Assembly (NCBI GenBank): GCA_964388455.1
Contig: CAYMAN010000023.1
Coordinates: forward strand, 1 to 34,378
Direction of reading: 5' to 3'
Source: JBBRWO01 sp964388455
GTDB taxonomy: Bacteria > Actinomycetota > Coriobacteriia > Anaerosomatales > JAAXUF01
DNA length: 34,378 bases
Positions 6,834 through 15,181 of this stretch are shown here, piece after piece. The notes beneath the pieces were generated by a model. It was not told the DNA's origin and did not search any database. It saw only the letters and a list, made by a program, of their open reading frames with translations. Position numbers and translations under genes: made by a program. Numbering within the stretch: the first letter of the stretch is position 1; every line of letters begins with the position of its first letter.

Positions 6834-8480
6834 TCAGACGTAGTCGTCAATCTCGATGTTCAGCGCACGCGGATCGAGGCATCCCTTGACGCTGAGCTCG
6901 GGGTACTTCGACAGCTCGATGTCTCGCGGCTCGATGAACTCACCGGAGCCGGTGGCGATGACGCGAACGGTGGGATTGAGCGGGTCCCGGTCATCCGGAT
7001 GAAGCACGATGGCTACCTCGTCGCCGGAGAGACGGACCACGGAGCGCGGCGGATAGAGTCCCATCATCTGGATGAACAGCTTGACGAGTTCGGGATCCAG
7101 AGCGGTTCCCGCGCTCTCGGCGAGCAGCGCCATGGCCTCGTCCTGCACACGCGCCGCCGAGTAGCTTCGGCGTGAGGTCATCGCGTCGTAGGAGTCGGCG
7201 ACAGCAACGATCCGGCTGGCGAGGTGCTGCTTGCGGCGTGGCGCCCGTGACGGGTAGCCGGCACCGTCCCACCGCATGTGGTGCTCGAGAATCGTGACCA
7301 CGGCCGACTTATCCACGCCCGGAAGCAGCGCGGTCATCTCGGCCCCGCCGATGGGATGCTGTCGAACGGCCGCCCACTCCTCGGGGGTGAGCGCACCCGG
7401 CTTGTTCAGGATACTGAGGTCGACGGTGAGCTTGCCGATGTCGTGCAGCAATGCCCCGACGCCGAGTGACGACAGGAAGCGATAGTCGCTCGTAATGGTC
7501 GAGCCGAGAGCGAGCGAAAGTATCGCGACATTGGCCGAGTGGTAGAACGTGTACTCGTCGTAGTTCTTCAAACCTGTGAGCTGCAGCATCGCGTAGCGAT
7601 TGGTGAGCACGTTATCCACGAGGGAGCGGACCACGCCCTTGACCTTCGCCGAGCTGACGTGACGATTCGCGCGCAGCAGGCGGTCGATCTCGCGCATGAG
7701 TGAGACGGCACTGCCAAACGCCGCGTTCGCCGCGTCGGTCGGCTCGCCTTCCGGCTTGGCAGCGCGCTCGAGTGCCACCACCCCGCCGATGTGGACGTGT
7801 TCGAGGCCGAGCTCGCTCGCCATGTGCTCGATGCCGCCGGCGCGGTCGGCCGTCTGCGTGTCGGCGGCGAGGACCGCCATCGCGCGCGCGAGCTCATCGC
7901 GATCGATTCCCCGTCGCATCACCAGCGACCCGACACCCAAGCTGGTCATGTCGCGCACCAGCTGGTCAAAGAGCACGCTCTCCTCGGTCAGCAACTGTTC
8001 GCCGAGAAGCACCTCGCCGTCGTAGAACGCCAGCTGGACGTCGACACCCTCGTCGAAGTAGCCCGATAGCGAGTTCATCAGCAGCTCGACGCCCTCGCCG
8101 ACCGCGGGGTGGTCGAGCGGGTAGAACCGTGCGGTTCGCCTCATCGCGTAGAAACGTGTGAGCACCTCGCGCGCCCGGCGCATCTGTCGCGCCGAGTAAT
8201 GCACGACGTCGCGATCGACCATCGCCGCAGCGAGTTCGGTCATCTCGGCGAAGCCTCCGACACCCTGGGTCGAAGTGTTGAGCCGAGAGGCGGGCCGAGC
8301 GGCCACGGGCGGTGCACCCTCGGTCGACGCGAGAGCTTCCGCGGACTCGAAGGCGGCGTCCAGCGCACTCTGCGCGGTTTCGGTTGAGAGCAGCGCCGCG
8401 TCGTGCGCCATCGGCTGGGACATGGGTGCGGCTGCGGCCAGCAGTTCCTCGGCTGGTGGGAAGTCGAAGTCGTCACTCAT
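6834..8480 (-). CDS. HD-GYP phosphodiesterase with (L/F)YP(P/L) N-terminal domain, 548 aa (module A)
   Basis: The protein probably hydrolyses cyclic di-GMP. Residues 1-95 are acidic and Ala-rich, probably disordered. Residues about 100-240 form the domain shared with its partner and with module B (FYPLDHP at 119-125, YDGEVLLG, LGLEHVHIGG). Residues about 300-480 are a canonical HD-GYP domain: HDIGK at 346-350, an LNKPGALT loop, RQHPIGG, EHH at 399-401, DGAGYP at 405-410 and VADSYDAMTSRRSY. All usual metal-binding histidines and aspartates are visible. A C-terminal tail of about 75 residues (GLYPPRSVVRLSG...ALNIEI) is also conserved in module B. The ATG overlaps the HEAT gene stop by 4 nt, implying coupled translation. 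No GGDEF cyclase lies in the window. Confidence 0.88.
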   Translation of the reverse strand: MSDDFDFPPAEELLAAAAPMSQPMAHDAALLSTETAQSALDAAFESAEALASTEGAPPVAARPASRLNTSTQGVGGFAEMTELAAAMVDRDVVHYSARQMRRAREVLTRFYAMRRTARFYPLDHPAVGEGVELLMNSLSGYFDEGVDVQLAFYDGEVLLGEQLLTEESVLFDQLVRDMTSLGVGSLVMRRGIDRDELARAMAVLAADTQTADRAGGIEHMASELGLEHVHIGGVVALERAAKPEGEPTDAANAAFGSAVSLMREIDRLLRANRHVSSAKVKGVVRSLVDNVLTNRYAMLQLTGLKNYDEYTFYHSANVAILSLALGSTITSDYRFLSSLGVGALLHDIGKLTVDLSILNKPGALTPEEWAAVRQHPIGGAEMTALLPGVDKSAVVTILEHHMRWDGAGYPSRAPRRKQHLASRIVAVADSYDAMTSRRSYSAARVQDEAMALLAESAGTALDPELVKLFIQMMGLYPPRSVVRLSGDEVAIVLHPDDRDPLNPTVRVIATGSGEFIEPRDIELSKYPELSVKGCLDPRALNIEIDDYV

Positions 8481-10633
8481 CGGACCCCTCCGTCCTCACG
8501 GATTCGCTTGATGGCGGCTTCAGCTGCCGCTCGCAGTTCGCGCGCACGTCCCGCGTTCAGAATCGTCCGCTTGCCGGCGATCCCCTCAAGCATGACCAGC
8601 GACGTGGTCGCCCCCAGCTTGCCGAGCGCCTCGATAGCCTCCACGCGGGGGCCGTTCTCGCGATTACCGCGACCTTCGCCACGCGCAACCTGCTCGAGCG
8701 ACTGGATCGCGGTACGCTCCCCGCTGCTCCCCAGATACCGGGCCGCGAGTTGCACGTTCTGGGCGTCGTCGTCGGTCAGCGCAGCGAGGAGCATCTCCGT
8801 CGCCAAACGATCGTTGATCGCCGAGAGTCCTCGAATGGTCTCTCGGCGCACCCGCGCGTCTGAGTGGCGCAGCGTCCGCTCCAGGTACGGCAGCACCGCC
8901 GAGGACTTCGCCGAGCCCAGGATGCTGATCACATTGCGCACGAAGTACCAGCGAGGGTCACCGACGTTCTCGCCAAGCTCCGAGATGTAGCGCCCCGAGA
9001 GCTGACAGAGCAGATCGACCATGCCCTTGCGGGCGGACATGTCGGGCTCGTCGGCGAGCTGCTCGAGTAGTGGCGGGATCGCGAGCGGGCCGAGTGTCTC
9101 GAGCAGTCGACGGGCGGCGGCGTTCTCGACCGAGCCGTCCTTGTAGAGTCGGATGGCCTTGGCGATCTCCCGGATGTCGCTTGGCCGAGCGAATCGCTGC
9201 ACGGCGCGTTGAACGCGAAGTTTCTGCTGCGGCGCGAGTTCCGGGTTCTCCGCGGCGGAGAGCATGGAGGTTGCTGCATCGGCGGCGACATCGATCTCGC
9301 CGCGCGCGATGAGCAGATCCAGCGCGTCTTCGAGCATCGACATCGTTGCCGCGAACTGGACCTCGCGCGTATCCATGGCCACGAGTGATACCAACGCACC
9401 GATGATGTCGCCATCTGTGATGCCGCGACGAGCCTCGTCGCGCAGCGCCTCAAGCTCGGGATCGACGACGTCGTCGACTGATTCAGAATGCGGCGCGAGA
9501 TTGATGAGCTTGAAGATCGTGTCGGCGGGCCGCTCTGTTGGCGGGGTGCCGGCGCGCTCGCGAACGGTAAGTCGGCTCGGCGATGCGCCCTCGATCACAT
9601 CCGCGATGATGTCGGGGCTGAGACCGGCACCGACCATGGCGGCTCCTGCGGCTCCCACCACGTCGTCCCGTTCGGTGGCAGTGATGAGCGACAGGTTGCG
9701 AATCGCGCGGACGAGCCCGTCTCGCGAGACATCCCCGGTGCCGAGCCCGTCGACGAACAGACGGCAGACGTCATCCACGTCCATCTGACTGACGACCGAT
9801 GAGAGCGCAAGCGAGGTCCTGGCCTCAGGCAACACGCGGTCCAGCAACATATCGCGCCGCATCGCGGTGGGAAGCTCCCAGAGCGCCTCGGCCAGTGAAC
9901 GCATCATCTCGTCTCGCTCGGAGGGGTCCATGTCGAACGCCACCTGTGCAAGCTCGGCGAAGCGGGTGCTGACAGCTGCGAGAGCGAGCTCGCCATCCTC
10001 GGCGTCATACGTCGAACGGAGGTAGTCGCTAACGACCTGCGGCCGTCCGATGAACCGGGCCAGGGTGCGGTTGTCGCGCGATCGCGAGGCTAAGGCCGCC
10101 TCGATCAAGGTGTCGATCTCAGTTCGCGAGTAGGCGTCGGGTTGCTCGACAGGAGCGTCTGTCTGGCCGGGCTCCGAGTCCACGATCGTGATCTGAGACT
10201 CGGTGACCGTGATCGTGCCCACGTTGTGCTCCCAGAGGCGCGCCTCGAACCCTCCGGACAAGATGATCTCGTCCGCCGGAATCTTGACCACTTGCAGGAA
10301 CGAGATTATGTCGGTGGCCTCGATACCGGCATGAAAGCGAACGTCAGCGAGGCGGCGGTTGTAGAGCTCGTGGGCGAACGCCATGAACGCGGATTGCGTT
10401 GGAAAGACGGGTGCGCCGTCGTAGAAGAGTCCATGCTTGGTGACGACGAGCCGCACCTCGGACTGCGCGCGAAGGGCTTCACGCAGGAGTACGACCGTGT
10501 CTGCCGCTGTATCCCGAGGAATGGTGCTCGACGGCGGATAGAGAGCAACCGCCTTGTTCGTCACCAGCAGTTGCCTGACGAACTGCTCGATTATCGGCGG
10601 TGCTGTGGGTACCTGGTCTTGTGCCGAAGCCAC
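8477..10633 (-). CDS. HEAT-repeat protein with LYPP N-terminal domain, 718 aa (module A scaffold)
   Basis: There is no signal peptide or membrane segment, so it is likely cytoplasmic. Residues about 12-150 form the shared domain: LYPPSSTIPR at 31-40, KHGLFYDGAPVF, and a GG....L.EHNVGTITV strand near the end. A helical middle region follows. From about residue 540 onward, alpha-helical HEAT-type repeats are evident (LLETLGPLAIPPLLEQL; NVISILGSAKSSAVLPYLE; RETIRGLSAINDRLATEML; IEALGKLGATTSLVMLEG). HEAT arrays mediate protein-protein contact, so it may hold or regulate the HD-GYP enzyme encoded next. The GTG start at 10633 has a strong GAGGAGG site. It is paralogous to the gene at 15182. The exact function is unknown. 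Confidence 0.8.
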   Translation of the reverse strand: MASAQDQVPTAPPIIEQFVRQLLVTNKAVALYPPSSTIPRDTAADTVVLLREALRAQSEVRLVVTKHGLFYDGAPVFPTQSAFMAFAHELYNRRLADVRFHAGIEATDIISFLQVVKIPADEIILSGGFEARLWEHNVGTITVTESQITIVDSEPGQTDAPVEQPDAYSRTEIDTLIEAALASRSRDNRTLARFIGRPQVVSDYLRSTYDAEDGELALAAVSTRFAELAQVAFDMDPSERDEMMRSLAEALWELPTAMRRDMLLDRVLPEARTSLALSSVVSQMDVDDVCRLFVDGLGTGDVSRDGLVRAIRNLSLITATERDDVVGAAGAAMVGAGLSPDIIADVIEGASPSRLTVRERAGTPPTERPADTIFKLINLAPHSESVDDVVDPELEALRDEARRGITDGDIIGALVSLVAMDTREVQFAATMSMLEDALDLLIARGEIDVAADAATSMLSAAENPELAPQQKLRVQRAVQRFARPSDIREIAKAIRLYKDGSVENAAARRLLETLGPLAIPPLLEQLADEPDMSARKGMVDLLCQLSGRYISELGENVGDPRWYFVRNVISILGSAKSSAVLPYLERTLRHSDARVRRETIRGLSAINDRLATEMLLAALTDDDAQNVQLAARYLGSSGERTAIQSLEQVARGEGRGNRENGPRVEAIEALGKLGATTSLVMLEGIAGKRTILNAGRARELRAAAEAAIKRIREDGGVR

Positions 10634-10666
10634 CAGTCCTCCTCGAAATCCTCCGTGTCGTAGCCC

Positions 10667-10690
10667 ATACTGTGCATCTCGCTCAGTATA
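10667..10690 (-). promoter_or_regulatory. promoter -10 with overlapping inverted repeat, module A operon
   Basis: On the minus strand a TATACT -10 box (plus positions 10685-10690) lies about 50 bases before the module A start codon. No good -35 box is present. ATACTG at 10667-10672 and CAGTAT at 10684-10689 form a 6-bp inverted repeat with an 11-bp spacer that overlaps the -10. This is a plausible operator for a dimeric regulator. The evidence is the sequence pattern only. Confidence 0.4.
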
Positions 10691-10734
10691 GGCGTTGCCG
10701 ACTGGTCACGACGACACGCTGCTATCATCTGCGC

Positions 10735-11445
10735 ATGACACATCGCTTCGACACCCCGACCCCTCGCCGTGCCAGCATGTTGCTCGCATCGCAGTCTCCT
10801 CGCAGAAGGCGACTCATCGACTGGCTCGGTCTACCGTTCTCGGCGACGTCTGTCGACACGCCGGAGGACCTCGACTCTCCCCTCGCCGCCACCCCGCCCG
10901 CCCTCGCGATCTCGCTGGCCGCCGAGAAGGCCGAGGCGGTCCGCGTCAGCGGGCAGGCAGCAGACACGCTGGTGTTGTGCTTCGACACCGTGGTGGTGCT
11001 CGACGGCATGGTGCTCGGCAAGCCCCGAGACGTCGCCGACGCCCGTCGCATGCTGCGCGGGCTGTCCGGCCGCACGCACGAGGTCGTGACCGGCGTGGCG
11101 CTCCTGCCCGCCGACGCCACTGAACCTCACACGTTCGCGGTCACCACCGAGGTGCAGATGAAGTCGCTCGATGACGCGGCGATGGAAGCATGGATGGTCT
11201 CGGGCGAGTTCATGGGGTGCGCCGGCGCCTACAACATCGAGGCGCAGGTCGCATCTGTCACGGAAGACGAGTGCTTTCAGAACGTCGCGGGGTTGCCGCT
11301 GTGCCACCTGTATGCGGCACTCGCTGGTCAGGGAGGCCTGGCCGCCGCTCACGGTACCGGCGCGCCGACGAACCCTGTCGCCGCATGCGACGCCGCACTG
11401 GGACGCAGCTGTCGGCTTGGGCCAAAAGTGACGGCGGGGCGCTGA
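10735..11445 (+). CDS. maf: Maf-like nucleotide pyrophosphatase, 236 aa
   Basis: Maf/YhdE-type enzymes hydrolyse dTTP, UTP or modified nucleoside triphosphates to monophosphates, a house-cleaning activity. The hallmark motifs are in order: LASQSPRR at residues 17-24, CFDTVVV with the catalytic Asp at 84, GKP at 95-97, a FMGCAGAYNIEAQ segment, and NVAGLPLCHL near the end. About 30 poorly conserved residues follow the normal Maf end. The ATG at 10735 has no ribosome-binding site. A TATCAT -10-like box at 10723-10728 would place transcription start at the ATG itself, so the mRNA may be leaderless. An in-frame ATG at 10777, directly before the LASQSPRR motif, is an alternative start. It is divergent from the module A operon. 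Confidence 0.85.
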   Translation: MTHRFDTPTPRRASMLLASQSPRRRRLIDWLGLPFSATSVDTPEDLDSPLAATPPALAISLAAEKAEAVRVSGQAADTLVLCFDTVVVLDGMVLGKPRDVADARRMLRGLSGRTHEVVTGVALLPADATEPHTFAVTTEVQMKSLDDAAMEAWMVSGEFMGCAGAYNIEAQVASVTEDECFQNVAGLPLCHLYAALAGQGGLAAAHGTGAPTNPVAACDAALGRSCRLGPKVTAGR

Positions 11446-11469
11446 GGGCCGCGATCCGGCTCGGCAGTC

Positions 11470-12273
11470 CTAAACGCGGCGGGCTACCACGATGACGCTC
11501 TCGGCCTTGCTCGCGTCGAACGCCGATCCGTCGTGCCCGCCGAATGCCTCGATGCCACTGAAGCCGGCGGCCTCCAGCTCGACCTGCAGCAGCTCGAACG
11601 GCAGCGCGGTGTGCGGCGACATGCGAGACGCCAGGTCCCAGACACCGTCGCCGTCGCGCGTCAGTGTCACAAAGTCGAAGCCGATGAACTCGCCTGACTC
11701 CGGGTAGTTGATGAGGCGCAGGAATACCCGCGTACCGGCGTCGGTCTCGCGCACCACAGGCGTGATCGCGCGGACCTTCTGCTCCAGCAGCTTGGCGTGG
11801 TTGAGCAGGTGCAGCACCAGCACTCCCCCTGACCGCACCACCGCGGCGAAGTCCGCAAGCGTGACGCGCAGGCCCGCGAGTCCGTCCACATGCGGCAGCG
11901 CGTTGCCGGTGCAGATGAGCGCGTCTGCCGGCTCGAGGCCGCGAGCAGCCAGCTCGCCAAAGCCGCCGCGGACCAGTCGCAGCTCCCCGCCTGCCGCCGC
12001 GATCCGCTCGGAAGCTGCCGCGATGTTGACCTCGGCCTGCGCGAGCATCGAGTCGTCGGGGTCGACGGCGTCCACGCTCATGCCCAACGCCGCGAATTCG
12101 ATCGCATGCCGAGCACTGCCGGTGCCGACGTCGATCAGCGTGCGCGCATCGACTCCATCGAACACTCGGCGGAAGAACGGCACCTCGCGCGCCAGTCGCG
12201 CGTCCCAGTTCACAAACGTGTCGTAGTCGGACGCGGGAGCGATCCGCGGGGTCTTCTCGGCGGTCATGATCAC
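11470..12273 (-). CDS. class I SAM-dependent methyltransferase
   Basis: A Rossmann-type methyltransferase of about 267 residues. Motif I is LIDVGTGSARHA (residues 46-57), an acidic residue ends strand 2 (VDAVDPDD), motif IV is DALICTGNALPHV, and post-motif strands include GGVLVLHLLN. The fold binds S-adenosylmethionine; the methyl acceptor cannot be read from sequence. The GTG at 12273 overlaps the stop of the upstream amidohydrolase gene (GTGA). An ATG two codons later is equally possible, and neither has a strong ribosome-binding site. It is the last gene of a four-gene operon with a CNNM-type protein, a PspC protein and an amidohydrolase. It converges on the Maf gene with only 24 nt between them. 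Confidence 0.8.
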   Translation of the reverse strand: MIMTAEKTPRIAPASDYDTFVNWDARLAREVPFFRRVFDGVDARTLIDVGTGSARHAIEFAALGMSVDAVDPDDSMLAQAEVNIAAASERIAAAGGELRLVRGGFGELAARGLEPADALICTGNALPHVDGLAGLRVTLADFAAVVRSGGVLVLHLLNHAKLLEQKVRAITPVVRETDAGTRVFLRLINYPESGEFIGFDFVTLTRDGDGVWDLASRMSPHTALPFELLQVELEAAGFSGIEAFGGHDGSAFDASKAESVIVVARRV

Positions 12274-13217
12274 TCGCTTTCGGCTGTGGGAAACAGCGGT
12301 TCATCGAGACGGAAGATGCGAGAGGCGTTGCCGCGCAGAATCAGATCGCGGTCGTTGTCCGAGAGGCCCATCTCCTCGAGCGTGCGCTGCTGCATGTAGC
12401 GGATCCAGGTGCGGTAGGGCGCGGTCGTGCCGGAGTCCGTGCCAAAGAGGATGCGCTCCGGGCCGAGCGCCATGAGCGCACGCTCGAACACCTCGGTCAG
12501 AGTCATCTTGGGGACGTGGTAGTCCAGCCAGTTGTTGGTGCCGGAGGTGTCGACGCACACGTTCTTGCACTGATACGCGACACGCAGCACGTCGTCGAGC
12601 CAGCCTGCACCGAAGTGCGCGATCACGAACTGCAGGTTGGGGAAGTCGCGTGCCACCGGCGAGAGGTCGATGGGGTTTGCGTACCCGAGGTCGCCTTGGG
12701 GATCGACGGTGACGCCGTAGTGGATGATGAGGTTGGCGCCCAGCTCGTCGGCCTTCTCGAAGAACGGTCGGCACGCCGGGTCACTCAGGCGGAAGCAGCG
12801 GTTGACCGGGTAGAGCTTCACGCCGCGGAATCCGGCAGCCATCTCGCGCTCGAGCAACGCTGGCGCGCCGGGGTCGCGGGGGTCGACGTTGCAGAGCCCG
12901 TGCACGTGACCGTTCGCGGCGACCAGAAAGTCGCGCGACCACTGATTGTCCGGCATCACCGAGACGAACAGCGCCTTCTTCACGTTCGCCTGCTTCATGC
13001 GGTCGACGTACCAGCGCGCGGTCTGCTCGGGCGTCTTGCTGGGCAGCACGTTGTTGCGCTTGCCCCAGCGGCGCTGCTTGAGTGCTTCGCGGAAGCGCTC
13101 GTTGCCCTCCGGCATGCTCGCGACGAACTCCTCGAGCAGTCCGACCGTGAACAGATGGACGTGCGCGTCGATCACGTCACCCGGCTTGGTGGGTTTGGCA
13201 GCGCCGATTCGCGGCAT
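12270..13217 (-). CDS. amidohydrolase-2 family metal-dependent hydrolase, 315 aa
   Basis: A TIM-barrel hydrolase or decarboxylase of the amidohydrolase-2 family (relatives include ACMSD and gamma-resorcylate decarboxylases). The metal-site motif DAHVHLF is at residues 17-23. LIIHYG and VIAHFGAGW supply later histidines, and ILFGTDSG supplies the C-terminal aspartate. The length is normal for the family and there is no signal peptide, so it is cytoplasmic. The ATG at 13217 follows TAGGAGA. It lies 8 nt after the PspC gene and overlaps the methyltransferase. The substrate is unknown; pairing with a methyltransferase does not settle it. Confidence 0.82.
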   Translation of the reverse strand: MPRIGAAKPTKPGDVIDAHVHLFTVGLLEEFVASMPEGNERFREALKQRRWGKRNNVLPSKTPEQTARWYVDRMKQANVKKALFVSVMPDNQWSRDFLVAANGHVHGLCNVDPRDPGAPALLEREMAAGFRGVKLYPVNRCFRLSDPACRPFFEKADELGANLIIHYGVTVDPQGDLGYANPIDLSPVARDFPNLQFVIAHFGAGWLDDVLRVAYQCKNVCVDTSGTNNWLDYHVPKMTLTEVFERALMALGPERILFGTDSGTTAPYRTWIRYMQQRTLEEMGLSDNDRDLILRGNASRIFRLDEPLFPTAESE

Positions 13218-13225
13218 CGCGTCTC

Positions 13226-13717
13226 CTAGCTTGCGGGGGGCTTGGGGATCGGTGGCGCAGCCGGTGCAGGCCGAGGAGTCCCGTCCACATCAGCCACTGA
13301 AGCGATTGGCTCCTCGGGTACGACCACGGTCGCGATCAGGTACCCGATCACGGCCGGACCACCACCGCTGAGAATCGCCAGAAGCACCACCGCAATACGC
13401 AACAGCGTCGACTCGATGCCCAGATAGACCGCGACACCGCCGAGCACGCCGCTGATCATCTTGTCGGTGCGGCTTCGATACAGCCGACGGCCTTCAATCC
13501 CGGCGATCGGCCGCAGTGCGTCTCGGCGAAAGACGAGCAAGACGCCGAGGCCAACCAGCGCGAGCGGCCATCCTATGCTCCAGATGAAGTCGATCGCCGC
13601 GCGAACCGGCACCAGAATCGGGCCTGCGACGCGTACGACGATGAAGTACACGCCCACTACGATGAGCGCGCCGCCCGCGATGACGCCGACGTTTCTGTTG
13701 CGATCGTGCTCAGACAT
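13226..13717 (-). CDS. PspC domain membrane protein, 163 aa
   Basis: Two hydrophobic N-terminal helices (about residues 10-32 and 44-62) are followed by a PspC-like domain. That domain contains RLYRSRTDKMISGVLGGVAVYLG (given here from about residue 78), then a hydrophobic helix and the PEEP end typical of PspC. A proline-rich cytoplasmic or exposed tail closes the protein. PspC proteins are linked to envelope stress signalling. The ATG at 13717 has GAGGAG and lies 8 nt inside the end of the upstream CNNM/CorC gene, so the two are likely coupled. Confidence 0.82.
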   Translation of the reverse strand: MSEHDRNRNVGVIAGGALIVVGVYFIVVRVAGPILVPVRAAIDFIWSIGWPLALVGLGVLLVFRRDALRPIAGIEGRRLYRSRTDKMISGVLGGVAVYLGIESTLLRIAVVLLAILSGGGPAVIGYLIATVVVPEEPIASVADVDGTPRPAPAAPPIPKPPAS

Positions 13718-15032
13718 CGTGGTTCTCCTCGGTCGTCACACTCGGCGCGGGCGCCTTCACGCGGATGCGAGAGATTCGTCGTCGTCGCATCGCCAGCACG
13801 CGAAACTCCCAGCCGGCTTGATCACATCGCTCGCCGGGCACCGGGATGTGCCCGAGTTTGGTCAACAGCCAACCGGCGATGGTCTCGTACTCGTCGGACT
13901 CCTCGACCGGAAATCCGCGTTCTACCGCGTCCTCCATCGAGAATCGGCCGTCGAGCGTCCATTCCGTATCGGAAACCTGCTGGATGTGGCGGTTGTCGGG
14001 GTCGAACTCGTCGGCGATCTCTCCCACGATCTCCTCGACGATATCCTCGATGGTGGCCATGCCTGCGGTGCCGCCGTACTCGTCGACCACGATGACGATC
14101 TGGTTGCGCGTCGCCTGCATCTCAGAGAGCAGCGGCAAGATTCCCTTGGTCTCTGGAACGAACACCGCCGCGCGCATGTGATCGGTGACCGGTTCGTCGC
14201 CGCGCCCCTGCGTGATCGGCACCACCAGGTCCTTCAGCAGCGCGATTCCCACGATCTTGTCGTGCACTTCGTGAAACACCGCCAGCCGAGAGTATCCCGT
14301 GCCCTGCATGATCCCCGCGACACCCGCGACCGTCTCGGTGTCTTGCGCCAGCATCATGTCAACGCGCGGCACCATGATCTCGCGTGCGACCGTGTCGCCG
14401 AGCTCGAATATCTCGTGGATCATCCGCTTCTCGTCCTCGAGGAGCGACCCCTGCTCGGTCACGAGGAGCTTGATCTCCTCCTCCGAGACCCCCTGCGCGC
14501 CACCCTGCCCGCGCATGCCGATCAGCGCTGAGACGGCGTTGGTGGAGACGGTGAGCAGCCACACCAACGGTGCGAACGCCTTCTCGAGCCAAAGAATGGG
14601 GCCGGCGACCGCGAGGGCCACGTTCACCGCGCGCTGCAAGCCGATCCGCTTGGGGACGAGTTCGCCGAAGACGAGCGTGACGTAGGAGATGACGATCGTG
14701 AACAGAAGCACCGAGAGCCCTGGCGCCGCAGCCGCGAGCCAGCTGATCTCCAGCGACCGTAGCCACGCTTCGAGCGGCTTGGCGAGCGCGACCGCACCGG
14801 CGGCCGACGCTAGGAAGCCGACGAACGTGATGCCGATCTGAATCGTTGCGAGGAGCCGCGTCGGGTCGTCAGTGAGCTTGAGCGCGTTCCCGGCGGATTT
14901 CGACCCCTCGTCTGCGCGGCGTTGCAGAGCGGCACGACGCGCGGAGATCAGCGCGATCTCAGCAGCGGCGAAGTAGCCCCCCAGAAGCACGAGGGCGAGG
15001 ATAAGGATGATTTGAACACCGATGCTGGACAT
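13710..15032 (-). CDS. CNNM/CorC (hemolysin C-like) membrane protein, 440 aa
   Basis: The domain order is that of the HlyC/CorC (CNNM) family. A DUF21 transmembrane domain covers residues 1-190 (first helix VQIILILALVLLGGYFAAAE). A pair of CBS domains follows at about 205-330 (EIMVPRVDMM, VVDEYGGTAGM). A CorC/HlyC transporter-associated domain sits near 345-425 (LDGRFSMEDA, ETIAGWLL). Family members are implicated in Mg2+/Co2+ transport or efflux control. The ATG at 15032 is chosen because TM1 begins right after it. A longer frame to 15098 exists. Neither start has a ribosome-binding site, so leaderless translation is possible. It heads the operon running down to 11470. Confidence 0.87.
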   Translation of the reverse strand: MSSIGVQIILILALVLLGGYFAAAEIALISARRAALQRRADEGSKSAGNALKLTDDPTRLLATIQIGITFVGFLASAAGAVALAKPLEAWLRSLEISWLAAAAPGLSVLLFTIVISYVTLVFGELVPKRIGLQRAVNVALAVAGPILWLEKAFAPLVWLLTVSTNAVSALIGMRGQGGAQGVSEEEIKLLVTEQGSLLEDEKRMIHEIFELGDTVAREIMVPRVDMMLAQDTETVAGVAGIMQGTGYSRLAVFHEVHDKIVGIALLKDLVVPITQGRGDEPVTDHMRAAVFVPETKGILPLLSEMQATRNQIVIVVDEYGGTAGMATIEDIVEEIVGEIADEFDPDNRHIQQVSDTEWTLDGRFSMEDAVERGFPVEESDEYETIAGWLLTKLGHIPVPGERCDQAGWEFRVLAMRRRRISRIRVKAPAPSVTTEENHDV

Positions 15033-15107
15033 ATGGAGTAGGTTACCAGCATAAGGGAGACGCAAACCGCCGACTCTTGCCGTGGTGAAGCGAAACATTG
15101 TGAAGGC

Positions 15108-15138
15108 TTAACATATTTGCCACAAAGCCCGATAAGAT
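15108..15138 (+). promoter_or_regulatory. possible promoter of module B
   Basis: A TTAACA -35-like box at 15108-15113 and GATAAG/TAAGAT at 15131-15138 are separated by 17-19 bases, about 45 bases before the first codon of module B. The intergenic space is shared with the divergent CNNM/CorC gene. Evidence is box similarity only. Confidence 0.35.
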
Positions 15139-15181
15139 GGTCTGCGGGCTCTGAGCAGGGCTAACGCCTCTCTGCGCTCAC

